Source: Elysia chlorotica (Eukaryota; Mollusca; Gastropoda; Plakobranchidae). From it: a stretch of DNA of 64,000 nt. The DNA is taken from assembly GCA_003991915.1 (NCBI GenBank), contig RQTK01000149.1:647184-711183 (forward strand). The letters run 5' to 3'. The notes below the pieces were generated by a model. That model saw only the letters and a list, made by a program, of their open reading frames with translations. It was not told the origin of the DNA and searched no databases. Positions 46,801 to 64,000 of the stretch are shown here, piece after piece. Made by a program: the position numbers and the translations under genes. Positions within the stretch are counted from its first letter, which is position 1, and each line of letters begins with the position of its first letter.

Positions 46801-49800
46801 CATGTAGAGTTTTCATTGCACATTGTTATATTGTAATATTTCCCCTAAAATTTAATTATGGCGTTCTTAATTTTAGATCTGGCTGAAAAATATAATAACT
46901 GATTATCTTCACTTATATTACGATGGAAACTGTATTGAATAAACACTTAAAAGTGTTTGCATTTATCTCTAGGACACAAAGTACATTTTATATTGTTTTA
47001 CAAAAACTTTAAAATGCACAGCGATAATTCAAACAGTTTATAATTTTTACTTTATGAAGGTCAAGTCATCACATACACAATTTTGCATAACAAGGAAAGC
47101 AGTGATTTACTTCTATTTAATTCTTGGCAGAGTTAGGACAGAATATTACTCAAGAAAGAATTTTTTGTTCAGCCTACACAACAACAATATAAAGTATCCC
47201 TTGTTTTAATGGAGATTGTCCATATATTAAGATCACCACGTCATGTGAAACCTACCACAAAATGTACTAAATTATATCTAAAAGACTTATTAATAAGCCA
47301 TACTTATTTAATGCACGCATTACAGACAAAAAAAGTCCTGAAACATATATTTTATCTAACAACTTCTTATCAAACAAAGTAAAAATAACATAAGTAAAGC
47401 ACAATAGCCATAAGTGCTGTTACCTTGGACAGCAGCAACAGTTTTCTCTTCAGTCTCTTCACCAAATCAGTGAACTGGGAACTTGTATTTTTCTCCATGG
47501 TCAAAGCAGATACAAGTCTCTGCAACTGCGCCTCCCCATGCTCCACCTTACGTTCAGAAATATTGATCCTGTGTACAAAAAAAAAAAAATTTTTAAGGAA
47601 TTGTAAGAATTAATTAGAACAAGGAAAAGACAGCAATAGTCTTGTCAAGACGCGCTGATCAAGTATGTTTTGTTTCTTTTCTACAATATGCAGTACACTA
47701 AAATATTCTTTACCTTGATTGCATTTCACCCTGGGTCATCAAAAGGCTAGCATTTGTTGATTCAAGTTCTTGAATGCGCTTAGACAGAGAACTTGGTGAT
47801 CTGAGGAATAAAAACAAACATTGTTTAAAAACATCTCATTTCATTCTCTGATAACTACTAACCATCTGCAAATCCGTTCTCATTCGCAATCTGAGCTAAA
47901 AATAATTTTGAGCAATTATTTAGACATAAAAATCTGCGAGAAAAAAATTAAAGAATTCTTTGGTTATCAGTTGAATTTTATCTCAAAAAGGTTGAGAAAA
48001 TGTTTGCTTTTGTAAAAAAAAAAAAAAACAAAGTTGGCCCTGCTTTTGACAAACAGATACAAAATGACTAGGAAGTGGTTTAATCATATCTAAATACATA
48101 AGTAAAACTTACTGTGGTCTTCTGCTGCCACTAGTATCTTTCATTTCCCACCGCGTCAGTCTTTCCTTAAGCTCCTGTGAATGATAACATGTTTCTAAAT
48201 TCTAAGTGCATCTACAAATTAGTGCTATAGGGTGAAAATGACACACATGCATCACTTATTGTTCTTTAAAAAAAAAGGGGGTGGGGTGGGGGGGGTTCTA
48301 CATACAACATCAGGAAGACTCTTATTTACTTAATTACTTATTTTATCAATGAAACCAAATTATCTATCATCTCAAACTTTGTTATTCATCTGTGGCTTTA
48401 AAAAAATCCCTGTTACATACATGTATGTGGTATTTTTTTGTTTTATGGGAAAACAATTCGATTGTTGTTTTTTTCAAATTGTAAGTTAGCATTATAATAA
48501 CCAAATTTCTGTTTAAAAGCTAGAAATTTTTTTAAAAAAAGGTCATACAATGTTAAATAATAAAGGGGGGGGGGGGGGCTAATGATTTATAACTTTGACC
48601 AATAACAATGAGCATTAAAATATATGAGTATATGAGTGATCACTGTACCTCATTCTCCACTTCCAGTTTTGCAGACCTCTCTCTCAAAGAGTCAATCTGT
48701 CCCAGTTTGTTTTTCAAGCCACGAATCTCCTCTTCAAGCAGCATTGTGTTTTGCTCATTCAATCTGAAAAAAAAAAATCATTAAGCAACTATTTCAGCAT
48801 AATATATACATAATCTCAGAATGTGAATACAAATATGATTAGCCAATTTTAGCAGGGTTGAATTCCAATTTTTAAACTAGCAAACTTGTCATCTAGCAAA
48901 GACACTAAAATATTGTCAGAGCAAATTTTGAAAAATAATACCAGGTAACATAAGGCTTTGATTGTTGCGTTAAGAAAAAAAAATTAAAGCAAAACACAAT
49001 AAAACAAAAATATATGCTTTACTTTATAGTTGACTGAATAGTTATATAGTTGTTCTGCAAATCTGCAGAGATGTAAAAATAGTTTTATATGTAGAGAGAG
49101 AGAGATGTAAAAGTGGGCGTGATTAGCTTTATGCTGGTTAACACCGTTTCTACCTCAAGCCTTCATTGTCTTGGCGAAGCTTTTCAACTTCACTCTTTAA
49201 TGCAGGAACCATATCCAAATCTGCTTTCAAAGCCTTTGTTGTGATGATATTGTCCTCTTGTTCAGCAAAACGTGACTCCAAATCCTGATTAAAGAGGCAT
49301 GATATTGCAAGTTCAAAGCTGTTTACATGTTTTTTTGCATGTTAAAAGATGTTCAAGATATTGCATGTTCATAAATGTCCACGCTATTGCAGGTTTCAAG
49401 ATGTTCATGATATTGCAAATTCTAAGATGATTACAGCGTTGTATGTTCAAATAAAGTCATGATAATTTACTATGTTTGATTAAACATTTTTTATTCGCTT
49501 TGAGTCCTCTAAGTGTTGTTGACTTAGGGCATTTTTTATATTCTTGCTAAACAGCAAATTACAAAAGAAGATTTTTTTCCATCATGAATTAATTTAAATT
49601 CTCACCTGCAAAGTAAGTGTAGTCTAGTTTTGCAATTCTGTTTATGAATTCTTTGTTTTAAAAAGAGAAAGGGAAAAAAACAACAACATAATTTTAGATG
49701 AACATTGGCTAATTTAAGAAAGCTACTATTTTAACAAAAACTATTTGTAATTTTGGTTTATGTTAATGGCCGATTTTTAAGTATGACCATATTAATTTTT

Positions 49801-52546
49801 ACATAATCATTAGAATAATCTTGGAAAAGAAAAATAACAAACCAACAACTTACTTTGACTTTCTTTTTTTCAATCAACAATGCCTCTTCAAGCTTCTCAA
49901 CCTTTTGTTTGTAAGTGGCAACTTCTTCCGAAGAGTTTTTTTTCAGAGCGGATTGCTTTAGGTTCTCTTCCAGCTTGCTCTGCAGTTGGCCAATCTTCAG
50001 TTTCTGAGACATAATCTTTTCATACAGCTGAGCTTCCTTATCCTTCCAGTGCACTTTGGCCTGAGCACAGCAATAAAATTTAAAAATTTTAGATGGGAAG
50101 GGTAAACAAGCTAAAAAAGATATAGTAAAAAATGTATTTGCGTTTCCATTTGACAGATTCTATGTGAAACAACCAAGGTGAATCAGGCACAGGTCTTGAG
50201 TGTGTTAAGAAGCACCAAATGCTATTTAAGAAGTTGAAAAAAAAATGTTTTTATCCCATTTCTAGAATCAGAGATTTTCCATTTTTATTTGTGTGTGAAA
50301 AGGGTGAATATTAAGTAATTTATGTGTGCGTAGAGGGCCCTAGTTCTAAACTTGTATCAGCGACTTGCATTTGATTTACCCTGGTTGCCTCACATATAAT
50401 ATATTACGAGGCATTTTTTTAAATTTTTTTTTTGAAATTCAAACCTTCAGGCAAGATAGACAGCTCTTTTGTTTTCTCTCAAAATCTTATCGTGCAAAAA
50501 GAAAGAAAAATCCAATCGAAGCCTTTAATTATATATATAAAAAAGCTGTATGAAACAAGCCAATGAAGTTTCCCTCGGGATAAGAATGTAATCCCTTTGA
50601 CTATTAAAATTGACCACAAAGTACTCAGTGTTTTCCCCCAAGGTCAATATAATGATACTTTGATCTATGGTACTCAATTTCTGTCTGTTCAAAGGAAATA
50701 AAAGGATAAAATTTAATTTCCTATTAGTATTACTCTCTATTTTTCTCTTTTGTTGCTAACAAGGAAATTATTTTTCATATACATGTACTATCAAACATAA
50801 ACAAATATGCCCGGGGCTTCAATTAGACTTTTCATTTGTGTCATCACTATAATAATATAAATGCAGGATGGAAATGGTTAAATTCGTGAGTAGGATGTAC
50901 ATTGTTGATTATAAACATGTCTACTTTGTTTTATCTCATTCCCGCTTTTCTCTATGATGATTATTGTTTTGATTCTATCCAAAGTAACAAAACTTTTTGA
51001 TATTAGTAACACATGGGGAATGCAACTTTTTCAAATATAGTTGTTATTTCTGATAAGGCTGGTCTTGAAATAATCTATAGGAAATTGCCCACATACTATT
51101 TCTAAAGACCAGGAGTTTGAACAAACTAAAATTACAAGGGGAGGAGAAAGCTGTTGAGATTCCTTACTTGTTGAGCTTTATCAGTGGCTTCAATCCTCTC
51201 TTTCTGCTCCTTGAGGAACTTATTGTTACTTTCTATAGTCTGATGTTGAAGTTCTTTCTCTAGCCGATGCACTTCATCTCGGGCAGTCTTCTCACATTCC
51301 ATGATGTACTGCAACTTGGACTTCAAGTCGGCAGCTTTCTTGACCTCTCGCTGATTTAAAATAGCAGTTAGTATATGCAATATTTTTTTGTCAATCTGAT
51401 CCAAAAGATTTAAGAAACAATATAATTATAAATTATTTCACATCCAAGAAGTTTTGTGTAGTTGTGTCCCAACTATAAGAAGATATTTTTCACATTCAAA
51501 ATATCTTTATTGTATTACATTTGTATTACATTATAATTCTACTTGATGAGTTTTGTTTCCATTTGTTTATATAAAAGTTGCATGAAATATGTGGAAAAGC
51601 ATATACTAAGAAAGGTGCAGTTAATTTATTGTAATTTAATAAAAGCAAAATATGTAAAATAATAACATTAAAATTTAAATGTTTTTTTAACTGACTACAG
51701 TGCAAAGAGCTTTCAATCTTGTAAGAACATTTTACTGAATAAAAATAGGCTGTAGGCTGACTTAACAAAACTTACATCTCTCAATGTTTTGATCTCTGCT
51801 ATTTCTTTGTCATGTTCTATAGAAGCCTGCTCTGCATTTCGTTGAAGTGAAGCAATACGGTTCTCCAATTTTACGATGCAAGCTTTGTGATATGTTATCT
51901 CTGCATCTTTAAGGTTTATTTCCCTTGTTGACGATGGAGTGCTAGTGACTGAGACAATTAAAGGGCAAAGGAGTAAGAAGGAAAAAGGGCAGTTAAAATT
52001 TGTCTTAAACTTACCCTTGGAAGTACAAGGTAATATCTTAATCCTGAGTTGTTTTTTTTATCTTTATTTTAATATGTTTATATTAGACTCTTAAGTGACA
52101 ATGACATTATTTTTCTTTAGCCTATTGTGAATTGCACTTTGTGATTGGTACCAGGTGAAAATGTTTTAAATCTTAAATACACCACATAGGAAAAGTAATT
52201 AACATTATAAGTGGGGTGTAAAAAAGGAAACTTGTTTTCAATAAAAAAAATAAAAAAAAAAATAAAGAAGAGACTGCTTCTTAACAAAAATATGTATAGC
52301 AATTATTTAATTATGTACACAAAGATACTTACAGCTTGAATAATGTTGTGCAGGAGACAGAGGGAATTTGATGTGTTCCTTTGGTGATCTGTCAACAAGT
52401 CTGGAAAAATTGCCTGTGACCTCTGCATCCTCAAAGTCACTTAATAGGTTGTGTCTCAAAGTCTCATCCTTCCCTTGGTTCACCATAGCATCAAATTTTC
52501 TCTTCATTCCAACCAAGTTGTCCATGCTGTCTGACAAGGGATCCAT
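40826..52546 (-). CDS. MAD1L1: Spindle assembly checkpoint protein Mad1
   Basis: Fifteen coding exons (minus): 52333-52546, 51776-51948, 51168-51350, 49854-50060, 49154-49284, 48649-48763, 48113-48174, 47714-47800, 47424-47568, 46434-46628, 45897-45973, 44683-44773, 43861-44083, 42375-42565, 40826-40981. All phases agree; 749 residues (human 718). Mad1 anchors Mad2 at unattached kinetochores and templates its conformational change. Residues about 70-560 are coiled coil. The Mad2-interaction motif is KTKIIHFRLNP (about 567-577), right after GDYDPS, as in vertebrates (GDYDQSRTKVLHMSLNP). The Bub1-binding RLK is kept in MRNQRLKEVF (about 649-651). The C-terminal RWD-type domain shows YELTGYRFDIPCANQYRLTS and ends LFDRQTMSL (vertebrate LFSRQTVA). 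The chosen start sits in a strong context (CCCACCATGG); the frame is open further upstream to 52591, and an AG at 52571-52572 suggests a 5'UTR exon. A MITE ends 29 bp downstream of the exon 14 donor. Confidence 0.93.
41733..42345. mobile_element. MITE with TA target duplication, abutting MAD1L1 exon 14
   Basis: Left terminus CAGTACACCTCAGATTCAAC and the reverse complement of the right terminus, CAGTAGAACTCGAATTCAAC, form imperfect inverted repeats. TA is present at 41731-41732 and 42346-42347. The 613-bp body has no transposase motif. Its right edge is 29 bp from the exon. Confidence 0.72.
45405..45570 (+). mobile_element. Degraded SINE copy
   Basis: ACTCAGTTAAAACTATAATGAGAC, AACAGAAGTCCTGGTATCCC and TTAGTCTTGGGATCC follow the order of the SINE body. 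The head and tail are not recognisable. Confidence 0.45.
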
Positions 52547-53019
52547 GGTGGGATATATGACTGGGTAGACTTCTATATAGATTAAAAACATGGTGAATGA
52601 ATGTACGAGAACAAGAGAGATTATAAAAATTGACTATCATTAGTATCAATATGATTATAAAAATTGTACATTCAAATATTTAGACATAACGATGATGTTT
52701 TAGACAATAACAGTTACAATACAAAGAAAAATTTAGAAATATGTGTATGGCAAGAGTCCCTGCTAAAGAGTTGTAGAGGGGTGGGTGGAAGGAGCACAAA
52801 GTAGAGGCAGATAGCAGAAGAAATTAGTTTTAAAAGCCCTTCAACAGCTGCACCAAGCAGTAGCCTAATATTATGTCATTTCTTTTCTAGATTCAAACTG
52901 AATTTTACCTGCCAGCTATACTCCTTGTCTTTTTTATTGACATGATTAGTTGGATTTAAAAAGATGGAGCAATTCAATTGTTTATATGAACACGGTACAA
53001 TGCGTTGATGTTAAGCAAC

Positions 53020-53185
53020 CAATTCAACTCTCTCTATATCTTTGTCTATCACACTTGCTTGCTCTGTCTCTTTTTCTCTCCTTCCACAAGTTGACTGACC
53101 CCGATGTAATTGAATCTCACCCACCCACCCATTTGATCGCACAGGCTAGGGACCACAAAACTCAAGCAGTGCCGAAAATTGGATG
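53020..53185 (+). repeat. Dispersed repeat shared with 13.6 kb
   Basis: CTCTCTATATCTTTGTC leader, GATGTAATTGAATC, CCACCCACC, CATTTGATCGCACAGG and GGGACCACAAAACTCAAG match 13565-13790 in order. Confidence 0.7.
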
Positions 53186-54220
53186 CTGCCTGGAGAACAG
53201 ATTAACACAGCAATATTGATTCAATGTCATTGAGATCTGATTCTAGCCCAGGTAGAAAAGAAACATAAACAATTTCAGCATTAAAATCTAAATCGTCATT
53301 CTGCATTTCAAAAATAAAAAGGAATAAGATTGAAACGATCAAATTACCTGAGTGAAAGTAAGCAGTGTTTGGTTTTTAAAAAAAAGATAAGAAAAAGATC
53401 TTAAAATAAATACTAGTCTAAGCCTAGATCTAATTTAGATCTAGACTAGGCCTATCTAGACTCTATAAAACAGTTTCTAAAATTTGTTTAGGCCCTTGAT
53501 ATTGATTCAAAACATGGTCTACAAATCTAGGAAACTGTATAGATCTGAGAACAGATGGTCTTATTCAGAGCTAGATCTAGATCTTGATCTATCTTCAGAT
53601 TATCATTTTGAAATATATAGAATCTATCTCTCGTTTAGAGTCTCAAGTCGACTACTCAGTATTATAAGCTTAACAGCCCAAGCTCACTTTCACTTTGAAG
53701 TTTGTATCTTTTCTCGACGCAGGTCACAGCTACATCCGGTTATGAAAATGGACGTCTCAGAACAACGGGCAGTGGGTATTTATAGGGGAATATCTTTGAT
53801 AGGACTCTAGATGTCGCCGTATAGGATCCCACAGGGGAACCACAGATGTAGAAATGTTTAATTATCTTTGGGGGAACCAAGGAGACGTTAAACCCGGAGA
53901 GAGGGAAAGAATTCTCTCCCTCCCTCTATATAGAACAATAGGACTCTAGATTGGTCTACGGAATAGTCACCGGTATCCTCGGTAGTCATGACATTGTATC
54001 AGAGACATTAGAAAGAACAACAACAAAGAAAAAGAAAAAGCAGATAATATTATGAGATATAGTTGAAAAAATAAGGTTATAGGGAAGAACCTTTTAAAAA
54101 AGATGATGTATCTGGAATAGATTCTTCCTGGTGAATCAAAGTACTGCTGACTACCACTTCTGTTTTGTGGATATTTTCTTTGCAAATTAAAAATAAAACA
54201 ATAAGCTACGCACGCTTCGC

Positions 54221-54367
<147 letters not shown>

Positions 54368-55649
54368 ACATTTTTTATCTTTTTGGTGTCTGATCGCGCT
54401 CAGGGTTGGCGACTACTCAGTTTTTGTTTTTTCAAACTACATGTAAAATTTCTTAAAGTGTTTAGATCTTTAGAGTTCTTTATTGGACTAGGGAACGTAT
54501 TCAACTATCTCAAAACTAATCTTTAAACGAATATTTAATGAGAGTCTGATTTTGGCTGGTTTGTGTGATTTTTAATGCACCACGGAGCGATTTCGCGAGA
54601 TCCTTTAAATCTTTTAAGAACACTACTATGTTGTTACTCCTCTACTCAGCAATGGTCATAGTTTAGGAGAATTTACGTTGGCTGTTTTTGTGGTAGGTAT
54701 CTTGATTGAAATTTTGACTCTCGTCATTGCATTCTCTCTTTTATTGTTTTCGGTCTTTAAATTAATGTGGGTCTCAAACCCCAAAGCTGCATTCAAATAT
54801 TAGTCAAAGTTGTTTTATTGCATTTGATTTTAATTTCGGCGGCGTCGTGCAAATTTCTCTGTTGGAAAGCTAGGGCTGAGTGTGCTTTAACAACATATTT
54901 TTGTCACGTGGTTCTTCCAAATTGTTTGGTTGTAATTTCCAAGATCTTCTTCGCGCATTTCAATTTGTTTTTTAAGTGGTGCCATGCCAAAGAGGTTATG
55001 GAATAGCAATTATTATTTGACACCTGTGTGCCGTGCACAAGATATGGAGTTCGCACAAGCACGAACAGTCCATTGGAAGTTCACAAAGATCAGACATTTA
55101 CATTCCGCAAAGAAAATGCGCTCAAGCTGTGCAATAATAATGATGGCGAGTTTCGGGAAACTTAAGTATCGTAAAATTAAATGATGGAACAGGAAAAGGA
55201 TAAGCTTAGGTAATTTTAATATGGATTTGGGGAAAATATCAAACGTGAACGCGATCTAAGCTTGCTGTCATGGAAAGGGGGCAATTGTTTTGTCTTGAAC
55301 GTATATATTTTTTGGATGACTTTTTATTTCGTGTCTTTTATCTGCTCCTAAATTTTATAATCTGTGGTGCCATGGGTTAAATATGTAGACGGGGTAGTTT
55401 TCTTTTTTGCATGTTATTTTTGCGATCAAATGTTTCTTTTGATGAAATTCCATTCTGTTTAGATCTAACACTTTTGAGGGACTCGGTTCATGCATAATTA
55501 TATTCCCCTCGTCATATCATTGATGTGGAACAGATAGAAGAACAAAAGAGGGCCGAGCACAGTGCCAAGTGGTACTCCAGATAACAATGGACCGGGTTGA
55601 TCTATTCCGCCAATCACAACTTGACTGCTTGTTTACTGCCTGTCAGGAA

Positions 55650-55694
<45 letters not shown>

Positions 55695-56494
55695 GTAGGG
55701 GGAGGGCGGCGCGCGAGAGCAAGCAAGCACCATTTTAGTGTGCAGCCAGATTAAAAACAAAAAAAATGTCATTTACTGCTCCTTTTCAAATTTCGAGAGA
55801 GAAACAAAGTGGATACTCAGCAAAAACATAAGGAAACTAAACGGCCTGATCAGGGATCGAATCTGGACACTATATCTTAGAAACTGCACTCTCTACCCTT
55901 ATTTGAACTATCCTGCATTTCCCCGGAGTGTAAAATTAAATCTGTTGGGTTGTTTTTTTCCCCGGAAAGAAAGTGGATGCTTTTTGTACACTTTCGAAGG
56001 GTTGTTTGTGCTTCTGAGAAACTTCATATCCTGTATTTATATACAGTGGAAATTGTACGTACATCTACAATGAAGAGACAAAACAACATTCATAGTGCTT
56101 TAATTAGCCTATCTCTGATGCCCATTATAACTTTTTTTTCTTCTGAATTCGCGTGTTTCTACAACATCCATCTGTTTTATTGATACTGGGTAGTAATGGG
56201 CATAAATAATAAGTTGGTTTTTTTCACTACCAACCTACTTAGAAAACAGCAACAATAATAACAACAACAACAATGAAACATAATAATGGAAAGGAAAAAA
56301 ACAAACAATCATTCTCCAAATGAAGAGAAGCTTACGTACAAAAATAAATTTTCTATCTTGTAACTAAATGTTTATAACTTTTAGTACGCTGAAACGTGAA
56401 GAAGAAAAAACAATACACAAAACGTCGAACACCGGTGGAAAATTAATAACACAATAAACAGGCAAAGAAATGAAGGGTAATAATAATAAATAAT

Positions 56495-56740
56495 AATAAT
56501 AATATATTGCATTTATATAGCGCACTTCCATGAACAATCATGCTCAGTGCGCTTAGAAATTTCCATTATCACATGTACGAAAGAAGAATAATCATATAAT
56601 GTTGACACAATACAATATTACATTCAAAAGCCACAAGTAATCATTGTAGGTATATACAACTTTCACCAGTTCAATTTCAATCGTCAAAAAGGTAGAACTT
56701 AAGCATGCATTTGAAAAATTCCAAGGATAGAGGTAGAGGG
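56495..56740 (-). mobile_element. 3' end of the CR1/L2-like LINE family
   Basis: TTGCATTTATATAGCGCACTTCCAT and ATAATGTTGACACAATACAATATTACATTCAAAAG are shared with the 3' end of the LINE at 29478, in the same orientation and with the same ATT tail. No coding part remains. Confidence 0.65.
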
Positions 56741-56845
56741 TAGAGGTAGAAAGAATCCGTCCCATTAAGTAAACTGTGCAACTCTATTTTACACAAGATG
56801 GTGTAAAATCTAAAAAAGAAAAACAAAAAATATGACAAAAAAACT

Positions 56846-56912
<67 letters not shown>
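56846..56912. repeat. AAC trinucleotide microsatellite
   Basis: Near-perfect AAC run. Confidence 0.95.
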
Positions 56913-56920
<8 letters not shown>

Positions 56921-57939
56921 TCAACAGCGACAAAAAAAATCAAGCTTTCGACTTTAAGCTTACATTAGACAGAAATGTGTTTAAAAAAATACACGTAAAG
57001 GATTAAAAGGGAAAGAAGACAATAAAAACTTGCATTATAGTGTCAAAGAAACACAACACTATAATTCAACAGAAAGAGGGAAAACATAAACAAGAATATA
57101 GAGTAAACGAAAGGATAAGTCAATATTATTATATTTAACGCATAATGTCTATATTTAGTTGTTGCCCTTTGCTGAGATTTCACTAGAAAGCAATCAAAAC
57201 GATTTTACATTATTACTTCCCTTTACAAAATATTGCCCCCAAAATAGCCTTATTTCCCTTGAACGCAATGTATTAATTTTATTTTGTTGATGTTTTCAAA
57301 CAGCGTATATATTTATAAGATTGTTTAAAAATGTATAACAATTTTCTAATTGAAAGTTTAAAAAAATCAAAAGAAAAAAACTGCCATATGTATTATAAAT
57401 ATTTAAGAACATTTTTATTTACATTCACATATCTAAAATTTTATAACTGTTTTTGCAAATAATAGATTTTTATACGGTCACTTTTTTCATCCCTTATTAA
57501 GTTAAGATCATACTTTTAGGGATCATTTCTAAAGTATGTCTTGCCGAAACGTCGAGTAAATCTGGACGGCACGTAAACCACGATGACGAGATTGCGTCAC
57601 TTCCTCTGAGCGTGAAGCCGGTTCAGAGTTTGGTCAATGCTCTTGTGACCTCACTCTAGAACCATTGAGGATCGTTCCACTCTTCCTTCTGGAGGAGATG
57701 GAGGGGGAAGTGGCAATCTGAGTGGTTTAAATAAAAAAAAACAACAAAAAAAAAACTGAATAAACATAAGCTTATTAAGCTTAATTATGGTTAAATACCC
57801 TTAGGCTATTACAATGGGCACTAGAAACATGAACAAAACAACGTAAGCCTAATTCGGTTTTGGTCTGTATTTTAGTTTAATAACCTACCTCAGGCTTTGC
57901 GATGTTTGCAGCGCCGTACAGATTGCAATAAAGAAACAT

Positions 57940-58226
57940 GTAAAAAAAAAGAACAAAACAAAAAAGAAACTCCTATTGTAAACGGTGTTTATCATTAATG
58001 CCATTACTAAAAAAAAAAACCCCAAAAGACCCGATCTTTTCTCTTCCACTTGAACCAGAGAGGTAAAAATAGTGTGCGAGAAAATTGCTCCCCCTTATTA
58101 AAAAAAACCTGTAGAAATGAACAAAACAAAAAGAAACCCATAATTGTAACGATCTGTCGATCTTTTCTTCTCCACTTAAACCAGAGAGGTAAAAAATAAT
58201 GTGCGAGAAAATTGATCCCCCTTATT
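57940..58226. repeat. Small diverged tandem duplication
   Basis: CGATCTTTTCT...CCACTT.AACCAGAGAGGTAAAAA and GTGCGAGAAAATTG.TCCCCCTTATT occur twice (about 57940-58100 and 58111-58226). Confidence 0.75.
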
Positions 58227-59543
58227 CCATTTGGTAACGATCTAATTCTATACCGGTATTATAATTATATTTAGACAGATATACTTTGGGCTAAAATAAT
58301 AATGTAGCCGTGTTAATGACTTTATATAAATTCATATTAAATATATGATCCACCGTAATACATATTTTATATAATAAGAAATATATTATATTAATATATT
58401 GTTGTTTTTTTAATGCTGTTCGTGCGCCTTTTAACTGGTTAGAGTAATAGTGCAAATACCTTTTGACATGGAAAGGTTGATTAAAAAAATAAGGCAATCA
58501 ATTTTAATTAAAAAAAAACAACAACGGATGATTGAAGTAAACGCTCTTTCTCTAATCCTTATGAAATCGGTATCAGCTGGGCCTGCAACCACCGTAATGC
58601 TAGACTCACAAACTCCCAGCACGCGTCACACAGCCTCTCCTTTTCTTTTAGTGACACCACTTTGTGCACCGTCTTGCCAATATTTAGAGTTTCTGGTAAA
58701 AGCATGATAATCTAGTATTTTTTTTTTTCATGAAACAAACTAACTGAATATTGTATTTCTTTTTCGGTTTAACGTGTTAAGACCAGACAGGGCATTTCCA
58801 TTATGCCGCGGTATGCATTAAAGATAAAACATTGTTTTGATTGACTGAAAAATAGCGTTAGGGCTTACGCCGCTGTTTTAACTCTTTTAATTCGATATCA
58901 AGATGCATACGTTATTGGATCATTATTTCAATAAGAACGTAATATTGCTGTGTTTGTTTATTGTTGTAAATTCCTAGAACATACAGCGTTTCAGTCGTGT
59001 TGTTGTTTCCCCAGTCATGTTGTAGTTTCGTTCTGTAAAGTTTATTGGAAACAAATTTAAATAAGCCTTCAATTTTTAATAAAGTTTGTTTCGACCCGAA
59101 GTGTAATCGCCGTTTTTTTATCTATTTTTTTTTTTTTTACGATTCTTCACATGTTTTGGGGGATGTTAACATAATGGAAAACACAACATACATTTAAAAA
59201 GCTGGGTGACAAAACATGTGCGTGTATCTTTTTATTTCACTCTTGTATCTGTACATATATCATATCAAAATGGTATTTGAATCGCTGTTATTGTTATCAC
59301 TGACTTTTTTCTTGATGTTAAAACAAGGATTTTAAATAATGTCATAAACATTAAAAACGTATGCTGTTGAGTTTCTTTCAAAAAAATATTTATTCTTTTT
59401 TTTTTAAGTGCAAGCGTATCATCCGCGTCTTCGATGTTGCTTATTTCGTTGTCTTCCTTCCTTTCCTTAATGTTATCGTGCTTTTTGCAGACTGATGTTA
59501 TTTTTCTGCGATTGTTGCTACTGTTGATGTTTCTGTTGTAAGC

Positions 59544-63746
<4,203 letters not shown>

Positions 63747-63963
63747 CTGAATGAAAGGTGAAAAATACATTGTATTTTGCGGGTTGAGAGGCATTTATTG
63801 TAACTGAAAAAAGTTCAAGATAGCAGTTAGAATATTTTGCTTCTTGACTCGAGATTTTTGGTTAGAGAAGGCAAAGCTTTTAAACCTCGTATCAACACAA
63901 AGATCTTTAAACAGTCACCAAATTGAACTGACGGACAAAGACCTCAACAATGGTAATTATAAC

Positions 63964-63968
<5 letters not shown>

Positions 63969-64000
<32 letters not shown>
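63969..64000. repeat. CT microsatellite cut by window end
   Basis: CT run continuing to the last base. Confidence 0.95.

Noticed and set aside
52547-52591. Upstream in-frame Met for MAD1L1 at 52591
   Set aside because: An AG at 52571-52572 suggests an exon border, and the ATG at 52546 has the stronger start context.
54767-55184. Two adjoining open frames that might be exons of a gene
   Set aside because: No family motif, no matching splice phases, and composition close to background.

Overview
The window is a piece of animal nuclear genome. It is AT-rich, with short exons separated by 0.2-2 kb introns with GT...AG borders, many long microsatellites, tRNA-derived SINEs, LINE remnants and TA-flanked MITEs. 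The conserved proteins are metazoan (SPC24, CAMLG, CPE-like carboxypeptidase, TFAM, MAD1L1). Repeat style and protein divergence suggest a lophotrochozoan, most likely a gastropod mollusc; that placement is inference. No bacterial, viral or CRISPR content was seen.

Layout. 1-4.2 kb: SINE-rich flank with an assembly gap (2019-2306), a GATA microsatellite and a 190-bp tandem repeat. 4.2-7.7 kb: complete SPC24 gene (minus, 4 coding exons) with an RTE-type LINE remnant in its first intron. 7.7-15.4 kb: intergenic, with dispersed and tandem repeats and many AGATCTAGATCT-type motifs. 15.4-17.9 kb: complete CAMLG gene (plus, 4 coding exons, one GC-AG intron). 17.9-23.2 kb: convergent intergenic region. 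23.2-32.8 kb: complete CPE-like metallocarboxypeptidase (minus, 9 coding exons), with two alternative copies of the exon carrying the catalytic Glu. 32.8-33.5 kb: about 0.7 kb between divergent start codons. 33.5-38.8 kb: complete TFAM gene (plus, 7 coding exons). 38.8-40.8 kb: convergent intergenic DNA with two recent tandem duplications. 40.8-52.5 kb: complete MAD1L1 gene (minus, 15 coding exons, 749 residues). 52.5-59.5 kb: gene-poor. 59.5-63.7 kb: 3' part of an unrecognised Cys/Pro-rich gene (minus), again with a tandemly duplicated exon.

Exon phases were checked by hand across every junction and each CDS length closes in frame. Two kinetochore/checkpoint genes (SPC24, MAD1L1) lie within 50 kb. 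The strongest observation is that two different genes carry tandem exon duplications whose lengths are not multiples of three. Only one copy at a time can give a full protein, and every nucleotide difference between the copies inside the exons is synonymous.
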